Shown: one piece after another, positions 25,604-34,501 of the stretch
Layout of the letters: each line of letters opens with the position of its first letter
Position numbering within the stretch: the stretch's first letter is position 1
DNA from: Streptosporangium violaceochromogenes
GTDB lineage: Bacteria; Actinomycetota; Actinomycetes; Streptosporangiales; Streptosporangiaceae
Direction of reading: 5' to 3'
Assembly: GCF_014654615.1 (NCBI RefSeq)
Contig: NZ_BNBB01000008.1
Span: 124,001-188,000 of the forward strand
DNA length: 64,000 nt
Position numbers and translations under genes: made by a program
The notes under the pieces: generated by a model
Seen by the model: only the letters and a program-made list of their open reading frames with translations
The model's database searches: none
Told to the model about the DNA's origin: nothing

Positions 25604-27343
25604 GTGACAGATCGCATCGAGGCAGCCGCCGCTGAACTGCGCCCCCTGCTCCAGAGCTTCATCCTCTGGGCGCGCGAGAACGCGCCCGAAAGCGATTCCA
25701 CCCTGGTCGGTTCCGTCGCCCTGTGGCACCGGCTGATCGCCTCCGCCGACGTGGGCCGGTGGACGCAGGCCGATCTGCGCACGGTGCTCCTCGACCGGAT
25801 GCCCCAGGTCGTGGAGGATCCGGACACCGCGGCCGACGGCATGATGCCGGCGGTCCGCGCCTACCTCACCTTCCTGTCGGAGACGGGCCGCCTGACCAAG
25901 GGCTCCGCCTCACTCGACGATCTGCTCGCCGAGCTCGACGACCTCGAAGACGACTTCGTCGACGCGATGGAGGACCTCATCGAACAGGACGAGTACGACG
26001 ACGAGGACGAAGAGGAGGAGGCCGAGGGCCTCGGCGACTTCGAGCCCTTCGCCGACGAACTCGCCGACCTGCCGACCATCCGGCTGCGCCCCGACGCCGA
26101 GCTGGCCGAGGCCGTACGGAGGACAAGGCTGATCAACAAGGCCCGTGACCTGGCGATCTGGGTCGGCTCCGAGCGCCGGGTGGGTGAGACGTGCCTGCTC
26201 ACCGACAGCGAGATCACCGAGGCCCTGAAGGCACTCGACCTTCCCGCCCCGGCCGTCGGCGACGCCCCCCTGGCCGACTCGGTGCCGGCGCTGTGGAACA
26301 TCTGGAACCTCGCGATCGACCTGGACTTCCTCCAGCCCGAGGGCGAGGACACCGTCAGCGCCGACCCCGACACCGCCGACTGGCCCTTCGAGGAGGACGA
26401 CGACGTCCTGGACGCCTGGATGGCCGGCCTGCACTCGGTCGACTACGGCGACCCCGAGCTGGGCGACGAGGAGGCCACGATCGCCCTGTCGGGGCTGACC
26501 CGGGCCCTGCTGGTGCGGATCCTGCTGGCGTCCGGTTCCAAACCGCTGGCCGACCTCCGCACCGAACTGGCCGAGGCCGTCGCCGAATACGACGACCGGG
26601 GCGAGGAGGCGTGGGCCGCGGCCGCCGAACAGTACGGCGACCCGCTCTCCCCCGTCCTCGAATGGCTCGCCGGCTACGGCATGATCGAGGTCGAGCACGA
26701 CCAGGTGCGCCTGACCCCGCTCGGCATGGAGGGGGTGGTCCACCTGGCGGACGACGCCGACATCGAGCTGGACGCCCGGCCGGCCATCGACGCGATGACG
26801 GCCCTGGACCTGCTCTCCTCCAGCGCGGAACTGCCCGAGGACGAGGCCGACGCCGAGTTCGCCTCCTGGCTGGAACTGCGCGAGCCCGGCCGGGCCGCCA
26901 AGGAGCTGCTGGAGGCGGCGGCCGAGGACGAGGCCGACGCCCTGGTACGGGTCCAGGCGGCCAGCATGGTCGGCTCGCTCGGCGAGGTGGCGGTGCCGGC
27001 CTGGCGCGACGCCCTCGGCGAGCCGTCCCTGCGCCCGTACGCCGCGACCCACCTGGCCCAGCTCGGCGTCGACGACGCTCCGGCGCCCACCCAGGCCGAC
27101 ACCCACTGGCTCATCCTGGACATGCTGACCATCTCCTCCGGCCTGGGCACGCCGGAGTTCGTCAGCAGCCTCGACGACATCGGCAACGCCTCCAGCCTGA
27201 TCGGCCTGCTCGACGTGATCTGGAAGGTGCCACACCCGCACCTGGAGGAGCTGCTGGAGGCCATCGGCCGGTCCCACCCGGACAAGCAGGTGGGCAAGGC
27301 CGCCAAGCGCGCCCTGTTCAAGGCCCGCTCCGTCCACGACTAG
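25604..27343 (+). CDS. Large acidic conserved protein of unknown function
   Basis: A 579-residue, very acidic cytoplasmic protein starting with GTG. An Asp/Glu run lies around residues 104-142 (DEYDDEDEEEEAEG), and a second acidic patch lies near residue 262. The C-terminal third (ARVQAASMVGSLGEVAVPAWRDAL-like segments) has the look of HEAT-type helical repeats. A winged-helix-like segment (VLEWLAGYGMIEVEHDQVRLTPLG) is near residue 350. No signal peptide is present. I do not recognise a characterised family. Confidence 0.8.
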   Translation: MTDRIEAAAAELRPLLQSFILWARENAPESDSTLVGSVALWHRLIASADVGRWTQADLRTVLLDRMPQVVEDPDTAADGMMPAVRAYLTFLSETGRLTKGSASLDDLLAELDDLEDDFVDAMEDLIEQDEYDDEDEEEEAEGLGDFEPFADELADLPTIRLRPDAELAEAVRRTRLINKARDLAIWVGSERRVGETCLLTDSEITEALKALDLPAPAVGDAPLADSVPALWNIWNLAIDLDFLQPEGEDTVSADPDTADWPFEEDDDVLDAWMAGLHSVDYGDPELGDEEATIALSGLTRALLVRILLASGSKPLADLRTELAEAVAEYDDRGEEAWAAAAEQYGDPLSPVLEWLAGYGMIEVEHDQVRLTPLGMEGVVHLADDADIELDARPAIDAMTALDLLSSSAELPEDEADAEFASWLELREPGRAAKELLEAAAEDEADALVRVQAASMVGSLGEVAVPAWRDALGEPSLRPYAATHLAQLGVDDAPAPTQADTHWLILDMLTISSGLGTPEFVSSLDDIGNASSLIGLLDVIWKVPHPHLEELLEAIGRSHPDKQVGKAAKRALFKARSVHD

Positions 27344-27356
27344 TCTCCCGGGCGCT

Positions 27357-28109
27357 TCACCCCCCGCCTGCCGAGGCGCCCGGCAGCATCCCCGTCAGGG
27401 TGTCCGCCAGCCCCTCGGCCCAGACCCGGTACCCCTCGGCCGAGGGGTGGAAGCCGTCCGCGGCGAGGAGGCCGCCCCGCTCGACGGGAACCTCCACGGC
27501 CACGTGGACGGTGCCCGCCGTATCACGGGCCGTCTCGGCGACGGCCCGGTCCAGTGCCCGCGCGTGCGCCCCCATGACCGCCCGCAGCGGCTGCGGCAGG
27601 GCCGGGAAGCGGCCCACCGGGGGCATCCCCGCCAGCAGGATCGGCACGCCGGGGATCCTTTCGCGCACGGCACCGGCCAGCGCGCGCAGCTCTCGCGCGA
27701 ACCTCGGCGGCCGGTTCAGCTCAAGCAGCTCGTTGACCCCGAGCACGACCACCACGGCGTCCGCGGGCTCCAGCAGCGGAACCAGCTCCGCGATGGCCGC
27801 CCGGGTGTTGATCCCGCTCCTGGCCGCCACCTGCCAGCCCACCGGCCTGCCGGTCCGTACGGCCACCGCCCGCGCCAGGCGGCCGGCCATCGCCTCCTCC
27901 TGGTTCGCGGCGCCCACCCCCGCCGCCGTGGACTCTCCGAGGACGGCCAGGCGCAGCGGCTCTCCCGCCCCCGTGACCGACCCGGCACGCGGCCCCGGCG
28001 CCTCGGGAAGCCGCGGCGTGCCGCGCCGGACCAGCACCCCCTGGACGGCAAGCACCGGCGCCAGGAGAAGGGTGAGCGCCCAGGCGAGCCGTCCCCCGGA
28101 CGCGGGCAT
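27357..28109 (-). CDS. SGNH/GDSL-type esterase, membrane-anchored
   Basis: A 250-residue SGNH hydrolase. The N-terminal hydrophobic segment (LAWALTLLLAPVLAVQGVLV) acts as signal or anchor. Block I is VLGESTAAGVG with the nucleophile Ser, block III is VLGVNELLEL with the Asn, and block V is DGFHPSAEGY with the catalytic Asp and His, so all four hallmark residues are present. The ATG at 28109 follows GGGGGGA. It is convergent with the acidic protein gene. The substrate is unknown. Confidence 0.88.
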   Translation of the reverse strand: MPASGGRLAWALTLLLAPVLAVQGVLVRRGTPRLPEAPGPRAGSVTGAGEPLRLAVLGESTAAGVGAANQEEAMAGRLARAVAVRTGRPVGWQVAARSGINTRAAIAELVPLLEPADAVVVVLGVNELLELNRPPRFARELRALAGAVRERIPGVPILLAGMPPVGRFPALPQPLRAVMGAHARALDRAVAETARDTAGTVHVAVEVPVERGGLLAADGFHPSAEGYRVWAEGLADTLTGMLPGASAGGG

Positions 28110-28228
28110 CGCCCGTCCCCCCTTTTCTCACCGGCGGCCACACGGCCGGGCCGGGACGCCGTCGAAAACAAACGCTCCCGAAAATACGAAAATCCCTCGA
28201 AATGGAGATTTCGAGGGATTTAACGATG

Positions 28229-28301
28229 TAGCCCCGACCGGATTCGAACCGGCGCTACCGCCTTGAGAGGGCGGCGTCCTAGGCCACTAGACGACGGAGC
28301 C
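28229..28301 (-). tRNA. tRNA-Glu (CTC)
   Basis: A 73-nt cloverleaf with anticodon loop CTCTCAA (anticodon CTC), T-loop TTCGAAT and acceptor 5' GGCTCCG. The CCA end is not encoded (the 3' side continues ATC). It is almost identical in body to the neighbouring tRNA-Glu. Confidence 0.93.
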
Positions 28302-28315
28302 TTGCGAGGTGACAG

Positions 28316-28391
28316 TGGTAGTCCCGACCGGATTCGAACCGGCGTTACCGCCTTGAGAGGGCGGCGTCCTAGGCCACTAGACGACGGGACC
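28316..28391 (-). tRNA. tRNA-Glu (CTC), second copy
   Basis: A 76-nt cloverleaf with the same anticodon loop CTCTCAA and T-arm as the first copy but acceptor 5' GGTCCCG. Here the CCA end is encoded. The acceptor-stem differences are compensatory. Confidence 0.93.
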
Positions 28392-28442
28392 GCGAACACT
28401 GTCGTCGGACTCCCACGGGGAATCCGCACCCTCCGGAGAGGA

Positions 28443-28517
28443 TGGCTGGGGTACCAGGACTCGAACCTAGAATAACTGAACCAGAATCAGTCGTGTTGCC
28501 AATTACACCATACCCCA
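28443..28517 (-). tRNA. tRNA-Gln (CTG)
   Basis: A 75-nt cloverleaf with acceptor TGGGGTA/TACCCCA, anticodon loop TTCTGGT (anticodon CTG), T-loop TTCGAGT and an encoded CCA. Its 5' end faces the M3 peptidase gene on the opposite strand. gltX, the aminoacyl-tRNA synthetase for Glu, lies 2.3 kb away. Confidence 0.93.
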
Positions 28518-28712
28518 CCGCGCTCGCCCCCCTTGCGGAGGTCGCTGGCGACTCCGAAAGAATAGCCCAGGTTGGGGGTCAAGGCCAAAACGATTGACCG
28601 TCCCCCGGCTACGCAGCACCCCACGGGCACCCTCACCCTGACTCTCCGCCCTCCGGGAGGTCGCTGTGCAACGCTGCCGAAGTGATCCATTTCCATGTGA
28701 GGAGCCCGCACC

Positions 28713-30692
28713 GTGGCTGAGAACCCGTTCTTCGCCCCCAGCACGCTGCCCTACAAGTTGCCGGACTTCGCCGGGGTCCGGGAGGAGCACTACCTCCCCG
28801 CCTTCGAGCGCGGCATGGCCGACCACCTGCGGGAGATCGAGGCGATCGCCGCCGACCCCGCTCCGGCGACGTTCGCCAACACCGTTGAGGCGCTGGAGCG
28901 CGCGGGGCAGATCCTGAGAAGGACGGCAACGGTCTTCTCCAGCGTCGCGGCCTCGGACGCGACAGACCATATCCGGGCGTTGGAGACCGAGATCTACCCC
29001 CGGTTGACCAAGCACGACGACGCGATCCGATTGAATCGCGCGCTCTACGAGCGGATCAAGCGGGTCACCACCGACGACCCCGAGGAGGCGTGGCTGCTGG
29101 AGAAATACCGGGTGGACTTCGTCCGGGCCGGCGCCGACCTCGGCGAACCCGAGCAGACCCGCCTGAAGGAGCTCAACGAGGAGCTGACCAGGCTCGCCAC
29201 CTGCTTCTCCCAGAACCTCCTGGCGGCCTCAAGCGCCTCGGCGCTGGTCGTCGAGGACCCCGCGGAGCTGGACGGACTCTCCGCGAGCGCCATCAAGGCG
29301 ATCGAGAAGGACGGCACCTACGTCCTGCCGCTGCTCAACATCACCAACCAGCCCGCCCTGGCCGAACTGACCAACAGGGAGACCCGCAGGAGGCTGTACG
29401 AGCTGGCGGTGAACCGGGCCCCGGAGAACTTCGCCCTGGCCGCGAAGATCGCGACGCTGCGCGCCGAGCGGGCCGCCCTGCTCGGCTACCCCGACCACGC
29501 CGCCTACTCCGTCGCCGACCAGACGGCCAAGACCACCGACGCCGTCGAGGAGATGCTCGGCAAGCTGGTGGGGCCGGCGGTGGCCAACGCCCGCCGCGAG
29601 GCCGAGATCCTCTCCGAGCAGGCCGGCTTCCCCATCGAGCCGTGGGACTGGGCGTACTACGCGGAGAAGGTGCGCAAGGCCCGCTACGACTTCGACGGCG
29701 CCGAGCTGCGCCCCTACTTCGAGCTGGACCGGGTCCTTCGCGACGGCGTCTTCCACGCCGCGAGCGAGCTGTACGGCATCACCTTCGCCGACCGCGACGA
29801 CCTGGCCGGATACCACCCGGACGTGCGGGTCTTCGAGGTGTTCGAGGCCGACGGCTCCCCCCTCGGCCTGTTCGCGCTGGACCCCTACGCCCGGCCCACC
29901 AAACGGGGCGGCGCCTGGATGAACAACCTCGTCGACCAGTCGCACCTGTTCGGCGACCTGCCCGTGGTGCTGAACAACCTCAACGTCACCAAGCCCGCGC
30001 AGGGCCCGACCCTGCTGACCTTCGACGAGGTCATCACCACGTTCCACGAGTTCGGCCACGCCCTGCACGGCCTGTTCTCCGACGTCCGCTTCCCCCGCGT
30101 CTCCGGCACCGAGGTGCCGAGGGACTTCGTGGAGTACCCCTCCCAGGTGAACGAGATGTGGGCGACCTGGCCCTCGGTGCTCGCCAACTTCGCGCGGCAC
30201 CACGAGACCGGCGAGCCGGTGCCGGCGGAGCTGCTGGAGAAGATGCGGGCGGCCGAGAAGTTCAACCAGGGCTTCGCGACGGTGGAGTATCTGGCCGCGT
30301 CCCTGCTCGACTGGGCCTGGCACCGGCTGGCCCCCGGTGAGACCGTCGAGGACGCCGAGGCGTTCGAGGCGGCGGCCCTGGAACGCGCGGGAATCGCCCT
30401 GGACCAGGTGCCGGCGCGCTACCGGACCAACTACTTCGCCCACGTCTTCTCCAGCGGCGTGGCGGGCTACAGCGCCGGCTACTACTCCTACATCTGGAGC
30501 GAGGTGCTGGACGCCGAGAGCGTCGAGTGGTTCAAGGAGAACGACGGCCTCAGACGCGAGAACGGCGACCACTTCCGCTCCACCCTGCTGTCGGTGGGCG
30601 GCTCGGTCGACGTGATGGACGCCTTCCGCGCCTTCCGCGGGCGCGGACCCAGCATCGAGCCCCTGCTGGAGCGCCGGGGCCTGATGACCTGA
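28713..30692 (+). CDS. M3 family metallopeptidase (oligopeptidase A/dipeptidyl carboxypeptidase type)
   Basis: A 659-residue cytoplasmic zinc oligopeptidase. The HExxH motif is F-H-E-F-G-H-A-L-H-G near residue 448, and the third zinc ligand Glu lies in the downstream region with VPRDFVEYPSQVNEMW. The N-terminal helical half (PDFAGVREEHYLPAFERGM) is typical of this family. The start is GTG at 28713, downstream of GAGGAG. Substrates are short peptides. Confidence 0.94.
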   Translation: MAENPFFAPSTLPYKLPDFAGVREEHYLPAFERGMADHLREIEAIAADPAPATFANTVEALERAGQILRRTATVFSSVAASDATDHIRALETEIYPRLTKHDDAIRLNRALYERIKRVTTDDPEEAWLLEKYRVDFVRAGADLGEPEQTRLKELNEELTRLATCFSQNLLAASSASALVVEDPAELDGLSASAIKAIEKDGTYVLPLLNITNQPALAELTNRETRRRLYELAVNRAPENFALAAKIATLRAERAALLGYPDHAAYSVADQTAKTTDAVEEMLGKLVGPAVANARREAEILSEQAGFPIEPWDWAYYAEKVRKARYDFDGAELRPYFELDRVLRDGVFHAASELYGITFADRDDLAGYHPDVRVFEVFEADGSPLGLFALDPYARPTKRGGAWMNNLVDQSHLFGDLPVVLNNLNVTKPAQGPTLLTFDEVITTFHEFGHALHGLFSDVRFPRVSGTEVPRDFVEYPSQVNEMWATWPSVLANFARHHETGEPVPAELLEKMRAAEKFNQGFATVEYLAASLLDWAWHRLAPGETVEDAEAFEAAALERAGIALDQVPARYRTNYFAHVFSSGVAGYSAGYYSYIWSEVLDAESVEWFKENDGLRRENGDHFRSTLLSVGGSVDVMDAFRAFRGRGPSIEPLLERRGLMT

Positions 30693-30702
30693 CCCCGCTT
30701 GC

Positions 30703-30742
30703 GGGGCCGGCCGGGACGGAGGCGTCCGTCCCGGCCGGCCCC
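30703..30742. terminator. Bidirectional terminator between M3 peptidase and gltX
   Basis: A perfect 18-bp inverted repeat (GGGGCCGGCCGGGACGGA and its complement) around a GGCG loop, 10 bp after the M3 peptidase stop and 54 bp past the convergent gltX stop. Confidence 0.8.
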
Positions 30743-30796
30743 GGGGAACCGCCTCAGCCGGTCGGCACGGTCTCAGCCGGCCTGACCGGCGCCGTC

Positions 30797-32164
30797 TCAG
30801 CCGGTGAGCCTGGCCAGCGCGGCGCGGATCCGCTCCGCCGAACGCTCGCGGCCCAGCGCCTCGATCGACTCGAACAGCGGCAGGCCCACCGTACGGCCGG
30901 TGATCGCCACCCGGACCGGGGCCTGCGCCTTGCCGAGCTTGAGGCCGTACTCGGCGCCGACCTCCTCCAGCGCGGTCTTGAGCGACTCGGGGTCCATCTC
31001 GACCTTCTCCAGGCGGGCGAGATAGCCGCCGAGAATCTCCGCGGCGGAGTTCTTCATCGCCTTGTCCCACGCCGCCTGGTCGAAGACGGGCTCCTTCAGG
31101 AAGAGGAAGTCCACGTTCGCGGTGATCTCGGACAGGACCGCGACGCGGGTCTGGGCGAGCCCGGCGACCTTGGCGAAGACCTCCCGATCCCAGCCGGGCT
31201 CCAGCCAGGGCTCGCAGCGGGCGACGAACTCGGGCAGCGGCAACGCCCGGATGTACTCGCCGTTGAAGGCCCGCAGCTTCTTCTCGTCGAAGAACGCCGG
31301 GGACGGATTGACGTCCTCCAGGCTGAACAGCGGTGCCATCTCCGCCCAGGGCATGATCTCCCGGTCGCCGCCGGGCCCCCACCCCAGCAGCATCAGGTAG
31401 TTGACCATCGCCTCGGCGAGATACCCCTCCTCGCGGTAGGCCTCCAGGGCGACCTTGTCACGGCGCTTGGACAGCTTCTGGCGCTTCTCGTTGACGATGA
31501 CCGGCAGGTGCGCCCAGACGGGCGGGGTGACGCCGAGCGCCTCCCAGAGCAGCTGCTGCTTGGGCGTGTTCGACAGGTGCTCCTCGCCCCGGACCACGTG
31601 GCTGATCCGCATCTCCACGTCGTCCACCACGTTGGCGAGCATGAACAGGGGCGAGCCGTCGGCCCGCGCGACGACGAAGTCCTCCATCGCGGTGTGGGGA
31701 AACTCGACCGTGCCCCGGACGAGGTCCTTCACCACGGTGACGCCCTCGTCGGGGGTACGGAAGCGCACGGCGCCCTCGGTCAGACCCCGGTCACGGCAGA
31801 AACCGTCGTAACCCCGGTGCTCGGAGCCGGTGCGGGCCTCGACCTCGTCGCGGGTGCAGACACAGTGGTAGGCACGGCCCGCGGCGACCAGGGTGTCCAC
31901 CGCCCGCCGGTGCTGCTCGGAATAGGCCGACTGGAAGTAGGGGCCCTCGAAGAGCGGGCTGCCGGCGTCGATGCCGATCCAGGCCAGCGCCGAGACGATG
32001 CCGTCGATCCACTCGGGGCGGTTGCGGGCCGCGTCGGTGTCCTCGATGCGCAGCACGAACCTGCCTCCGGCCTGTTCGGCCAGCGCCCAGTTGAACAGCG
32101 CCGACCGGGCGCCGCCCACATGGAACATGCCGGTCGGGGAGGGAGCGAAACGAACCCTAATCAC
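30797..32164 (-). CDS. gltX: Glutamyl-tRNA synthetase
   Basis: A 455-residue class I aminoacyl-tRNA synthetase charging tRNA-Glu (and in most actinobacteria mischarging tRNA-Gln for amidation). The HIGH-type motif reads F-H-V-G in [18 protein letters not shown], and the KMSKS-type motif is QKLSKRRD. It is slightly shorter than the usual 470-495 residues. Its start overlaps the FAA hydrolase stop by 8 bp. A tRNA-Glu/Glu/Gln cluster lies nearby. Confidence 0.95.
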   Translation of the reverse strand: MIRVRFAPSPTGMFHVGGARSALFNWALAEQAGGRFVLRIEDTDAARNRPEWIDGIVSALAWIGIDAGSPLFEGPYFQSAYSEQHRRAVDTLVAAGRAYHCVCTRDEVEARTGSEHRGYDGFCRDRGLTEGAVRFRTPDEGVTVVKDLVRGTVEFPHTAMEDFVVARADGSPLFMLANVVDDVEMRISHVVRGEEHLSNTPKQQLLWEALGVTPPVWAHLPVIVNEKRQKLSKRRDKVALEAYREEGYLAEAMVNYLMLLGWGPGGDREIMPWAEMAPLFSLEDVNPSPAFFDEKKLRAFNGEYIRALPLPEFVARCEPWLEPGWDREVFAKVAGLAQTRVAVLSEITANVDFLFLKEPVFDQAAWDKAMKNSAAEILGGYLARLEKVEMDPESLKTALEEVGAEYGLKLGKAQAPVRVAITGRTVGLPLFESIEALGRERSAERIRAALARLTG

Positions 32165-32933
32165 GGGAGACCACCCGGTTGGTGAGAGTGCCGATGCCTT
32201 CGATGCTCACGCCGACCTCGTCGCCGACGTCCAGCGGACCGACCCCCGCGGGGGTCCCCGTCAGGATGACGTCGCCGGGAATGAGGGTCATGACCGCGCT
32301 CACATGGGCGATCAGCGTGGGAATGTCGTAGATGAGCTTGGAGGTGCGGGAGCTCTGCCTGACCTCGCCGTTCACCGTCGTGGTGACGCCGACGTCGCTC
32401 GCGTCCAGCTCGGTCTGAATCCACGGACCCAGCGGGCAGAAGGTGTCGAAGCCCTTGGCCCGGGTGAACTGCACGTCCTTCTTTTGCAGGTCCCTGGCCG
32501 TGACGTCGTTGGCGCAGGTGTAGCCGAAGACGACCTCGTGGGCCCGCTCGGCGGGAACCTCCCGGCAGAGCCTGCCGATGACCACCGCCAGCTCGCCCTC
32601 GTAGTCGACCCGCCGCGACAGCCCCGTCGGGTAGGCGATGGCCTCCCCGGGACCGATCACCGAGGTGGAGGGCTTGAGGAAGACCAGCGGCTCGTCGGGA
32701 ACGTCGCCGCCCATCTCCTGGGCGTGGTCGGCGTAGTTCTTGCCGATCGCGACGACCTTGCTGGGCAGAATGGGCGCGACCAGCCTGACCTCGGAGAGCG
32801 AATGGCGCTCGCCGGTGAACTGGATCGGGCCGAACGGGTGACCGGAGACGGCGGAGACGAACTCCTCGCCGGGCCCACCCTCGACCACGCCGAATCCGAC
32901 ACCCTCACCTGTGGAGAACCTCGCTATACGCAC
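32157..32933 (-). CDS. Fumarylacetoacetate hydrolase family protein
   Basis: A 258-residue FAH-fold enzyme. The fold-defining motifs [28 protein letters not shown] (metal-binding Glu residues), [14 protein letters not shown] and [14 protein letters not shown] are present. The family includes acylpyruvases, oxaloacetate decarboxylases and dioate isomerases, so the substrate cannot be fixed. It begins with GTG and is coupled to gltX, a common actinobacterial arrangement. Confidence 0.9.
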   Translation of the reverse strand: MRIARFSTGEGVGFGVVEGGPGEEFVSAVSGHPFGPIQFTGERHSLSEVRLVAPILPSKVVAIGKNYADHAQEMGGDVPDEPLVFLKPSTSVIGPGEAIAYPTGLSRRVDYEGELAVVIGRLCREVPAERAHEVVFGYTCANDVTARDLQKKDVQFTRAKGFDTFCPLGPWIQTELDASDVGVTTTVNGEVRQSSRTSKLIYDIPTLIAHVSAVMTLIPGDVILTGTPAGVGPLDVGDEVGVSIEGIGTLTNRVVSRD

Positions 32934-33682
32934 ACGACAAGGCTAGTCCGCCCCACCCTCCCACCGGACCGCCCCCACGACTCCCCCACCGGCTCCCCAC
33001 CGGTTCCCTCCGGGGACCTCCCACCGAGGGGGACGATCAGACTTGTGTTCGTCAGCGTGGTGACCAGCCGCCCGCCGGGCCGCAGAACGGTGAGCCAGCT
33101 CGGCGGAATCGGCCACACCGACACCATGGACACGATCCGGTCATAGGCACCGGGCAGCGGCCCGGTGGCGTCGGCGGTGAGCATCGCCGGACGCAGCCCG
33201 ACACCGTCCAGCCGCTCGGCGGCGACCTCGACGAGATAGGGATCCACGTCGACGCTGGTGACGCGGGAACCCCCCAGCGACCGGGACAGCAGCGCCGCGC
33301 TGTAGCCGGAGCCGGTGGCCACGTCCAGCACGTCGGCTCCGTCGTAGACGTCGGCGTGCCGGAGCATCCGGACCACCAGGCTGGGCAGGGTGGACGACGA
33401 CGTGGGCCGGGGCTCCTTCGACCGCTCTCCCGGGCGGGCATGATCGGCGTGCGACCCGCCGACCTGGGTCACCAAGGTCTGATCGCTGTAGGCCGTGGCA
33501 AGCCACCGCTCCGGATCGGCCAGTCCGTCGTGCAGCTCCCAGTACGGGCCGTCTCCCGATGCCCTGCTCCACCACCGTGGGACAAACAGGTGCCGGGGGA
33601 CGTCCGCCACCGGCCCCCGCCACCGCGACCCCCGAGGGGCGACGGCGCCCGCCATCTCAAGGGCGCGACGGCTCCAGTCCAT
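32924..33682 (-). CDS. PCMT-like SAM methyltransferase, C-terminally shortened
   Basis: A 252-residue protein related to protein-L-isoaspartate O-methyltransferase-like enzymes, including those next to ATP-grasp RiPP systems. It contains VPRHLFVPRWW, YSDQTLVTQ and SAM motif I DVLDVATGSGYSAALL, then PGGRLVTTLTNTSLIV. After that the sequence turns into Gly/Arg/Ser-rich filler and stops inside the FAA start region, so the usual C-terminal domain is missing. The ATG at 33682 was chosen (GGAGAA 9 nt upstream) over a GTG at 33691. It may be a remnant. Confidence 0.72.
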   Translation of the reverse strand: MDWSRRALEMAGAVAPRGSRWRGPVADVPRHLFVPRWWSRASGDGPYWELHDGLADPERWLATAYSDQTLVTQVGGSHADHARPGERSKEPRPTSSSTLPSLVVRMLRHADVYDGADVLDVATGSGYSAALLSRSLGGSRVTSVDVDPYLVEVAAERLDGVGLRPAMLTADATGPLPGAYDRIVSMVSVWPIPPSWLTVLRPGGRLVTTLTNTSLIVPLGGRSPEGTGGEPVGESWGRSGGRVGRTSLVVCV

Positions 33683-33766
33683 ACGGCTCACTTCTCCGGC
33701 GGCGGGGTGCTGTCAGGATTGCAGAACCGAGGATTACACGCGGAAACATCGTTACTGCCACCACCC

Positions 33767-33855
33767 GAACCATCCCCGCGTGCGCGGGGAGCAGCCCATG
33801 ATGGCTGCGCCCGTCACGAATGCGCTGGGACCATCCCCGCGTGCGCGGGGAGCAG
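33767..33855 (-). CRISPR. Two-repeat orphan type I-E CRISPR remnant
   Basis: Two 28-bp repeats at 33767-33794 and 33828-33855, differing at one base, flank a single 33-bp spacer (period 61). Read on the minus strand the repeat begins CTGCTCCCCGCG and ends CGCGGGGATGGTCC, a textbook type I-E repeat with a short internal palindrome. The copy at 33767 has the degenerate 3' end expected of a leader-distal repeat. No cas gene or leader is visible. The second repeat is fused into the 3' end of the small gene at 33814-34113. Confidence 0.78.
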
Positions 33856-34113
33856 TTCGGCCTCGCCCATCCGCTCCCCCAGCTCCTCGGCGGTGGGCGC
33901 GGAGACCATGACCGGCTCGGGCACCGGCCAGGCGGCCATCGCGAAGAAGCGGCGGCTGCCCACGCCGTACAGCACGACCCAGCCGGAGTGGGAACGTTCC
34001 AAACGTGCGGCCTCCGCTCGCGCCGGGCCGTCCCACAGCCGGCGACGCACCGGGACGCGGGCGCGGCCGTCCCGGTGGTGACGGCCCGAGACCTGCGGCA
34101 GACGCCAGATCAC
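33814..34113 (-). CDS. Small unknown protein whose 3' end runs into a CRISPR repeat
   Basis: A 99-residue protein starting GTG at 34113, overlapping the upstream gene by GTGA. The body (IWRLPQVSGRHHRDGRARVPVRRRLWDGPARAEAARLERSH split over several motifs) is basic and Trp-rich, followed by VLYGVGSRRFFAMAAWP. I do not know the family. The last 14 residues (ELLPAHAGMVPAHS) are encoded by the CRISPR repeat and spacer, so the original C-terminus appears lost. Confidence 0.6.
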   Translation of the reverse strand: MIWRLPQVSGRHHRDGRARVPVRRRLWDGPARAEAARLERSHSGWVVLYGVGSRRFFAMAAWPVPEPVMVSAPTAEELGERMGEAELLPAHAGMVPAHS

Positions 34114-34358
34114 GCCGTCACCTCCCCGGCGGCTGTCGAGGCGACGGCCTCCACCGCCCTGGCCGCCTCCTCCTGCCGCTCGACCTCGGCGCGCAGTTCG
34201 TCGAGGGTGTCGCCGTCGACCGTACGGAACGGCGGCGCGTGCCACTCCGTCTCTCGGGGAAACGGCTCCACCCGGCTCGCCCAGAACCGCCCCGCGTCAC
34301 TGCGGATCACCCGCCATCCGGGAATGACGCCCCCGGATGTGACAACAGTCTCTCGCAT
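34110..34358 (-). CDS. Small unknown protein, operon with the next gene
   Basis: An 82-residue protein (MRETVVTSGGVIPGWRVIRS...), with a C-terminal helical acidic part (DTLDELRAEVERQEEAARAV). Its TGA overlaps the GTG of the following small gene. No family is recognised. It sits between an XRE regulator and the CRISPR remnant in an island of accessory-looking genes. Confidence 0.6.
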   Translation of the reverse strand: MRETVVTSGGVIPGWRVIRSDAGRFWASRVEPFPRETEWHAPPFRTVDGDTLDELRAEVERQEEAARAVEAVASTAAGEVTA

Positions 34359-34501
34359 GGATCAGGACCTCGATTCCCGATCGGGGAACCGCCTGGTCGT
34401 CGCCGACGCCAGGCGGATTCGCCTTCTGTCCGAACGCATGGAGACAGCGTGGCCGCCGCAAGGGGTGGTGAAGTATCACAGGCGCGTGAAACTCGCGGGT
34501 A

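Noticed and set aside
33767..33855. CRISPR-like repeats as a rho-independent terminator or REP element
   Set aside because: The 61-bp period, 28-bp repeat and type I-E consensus fit CRISPR better than unrelated hairpins.
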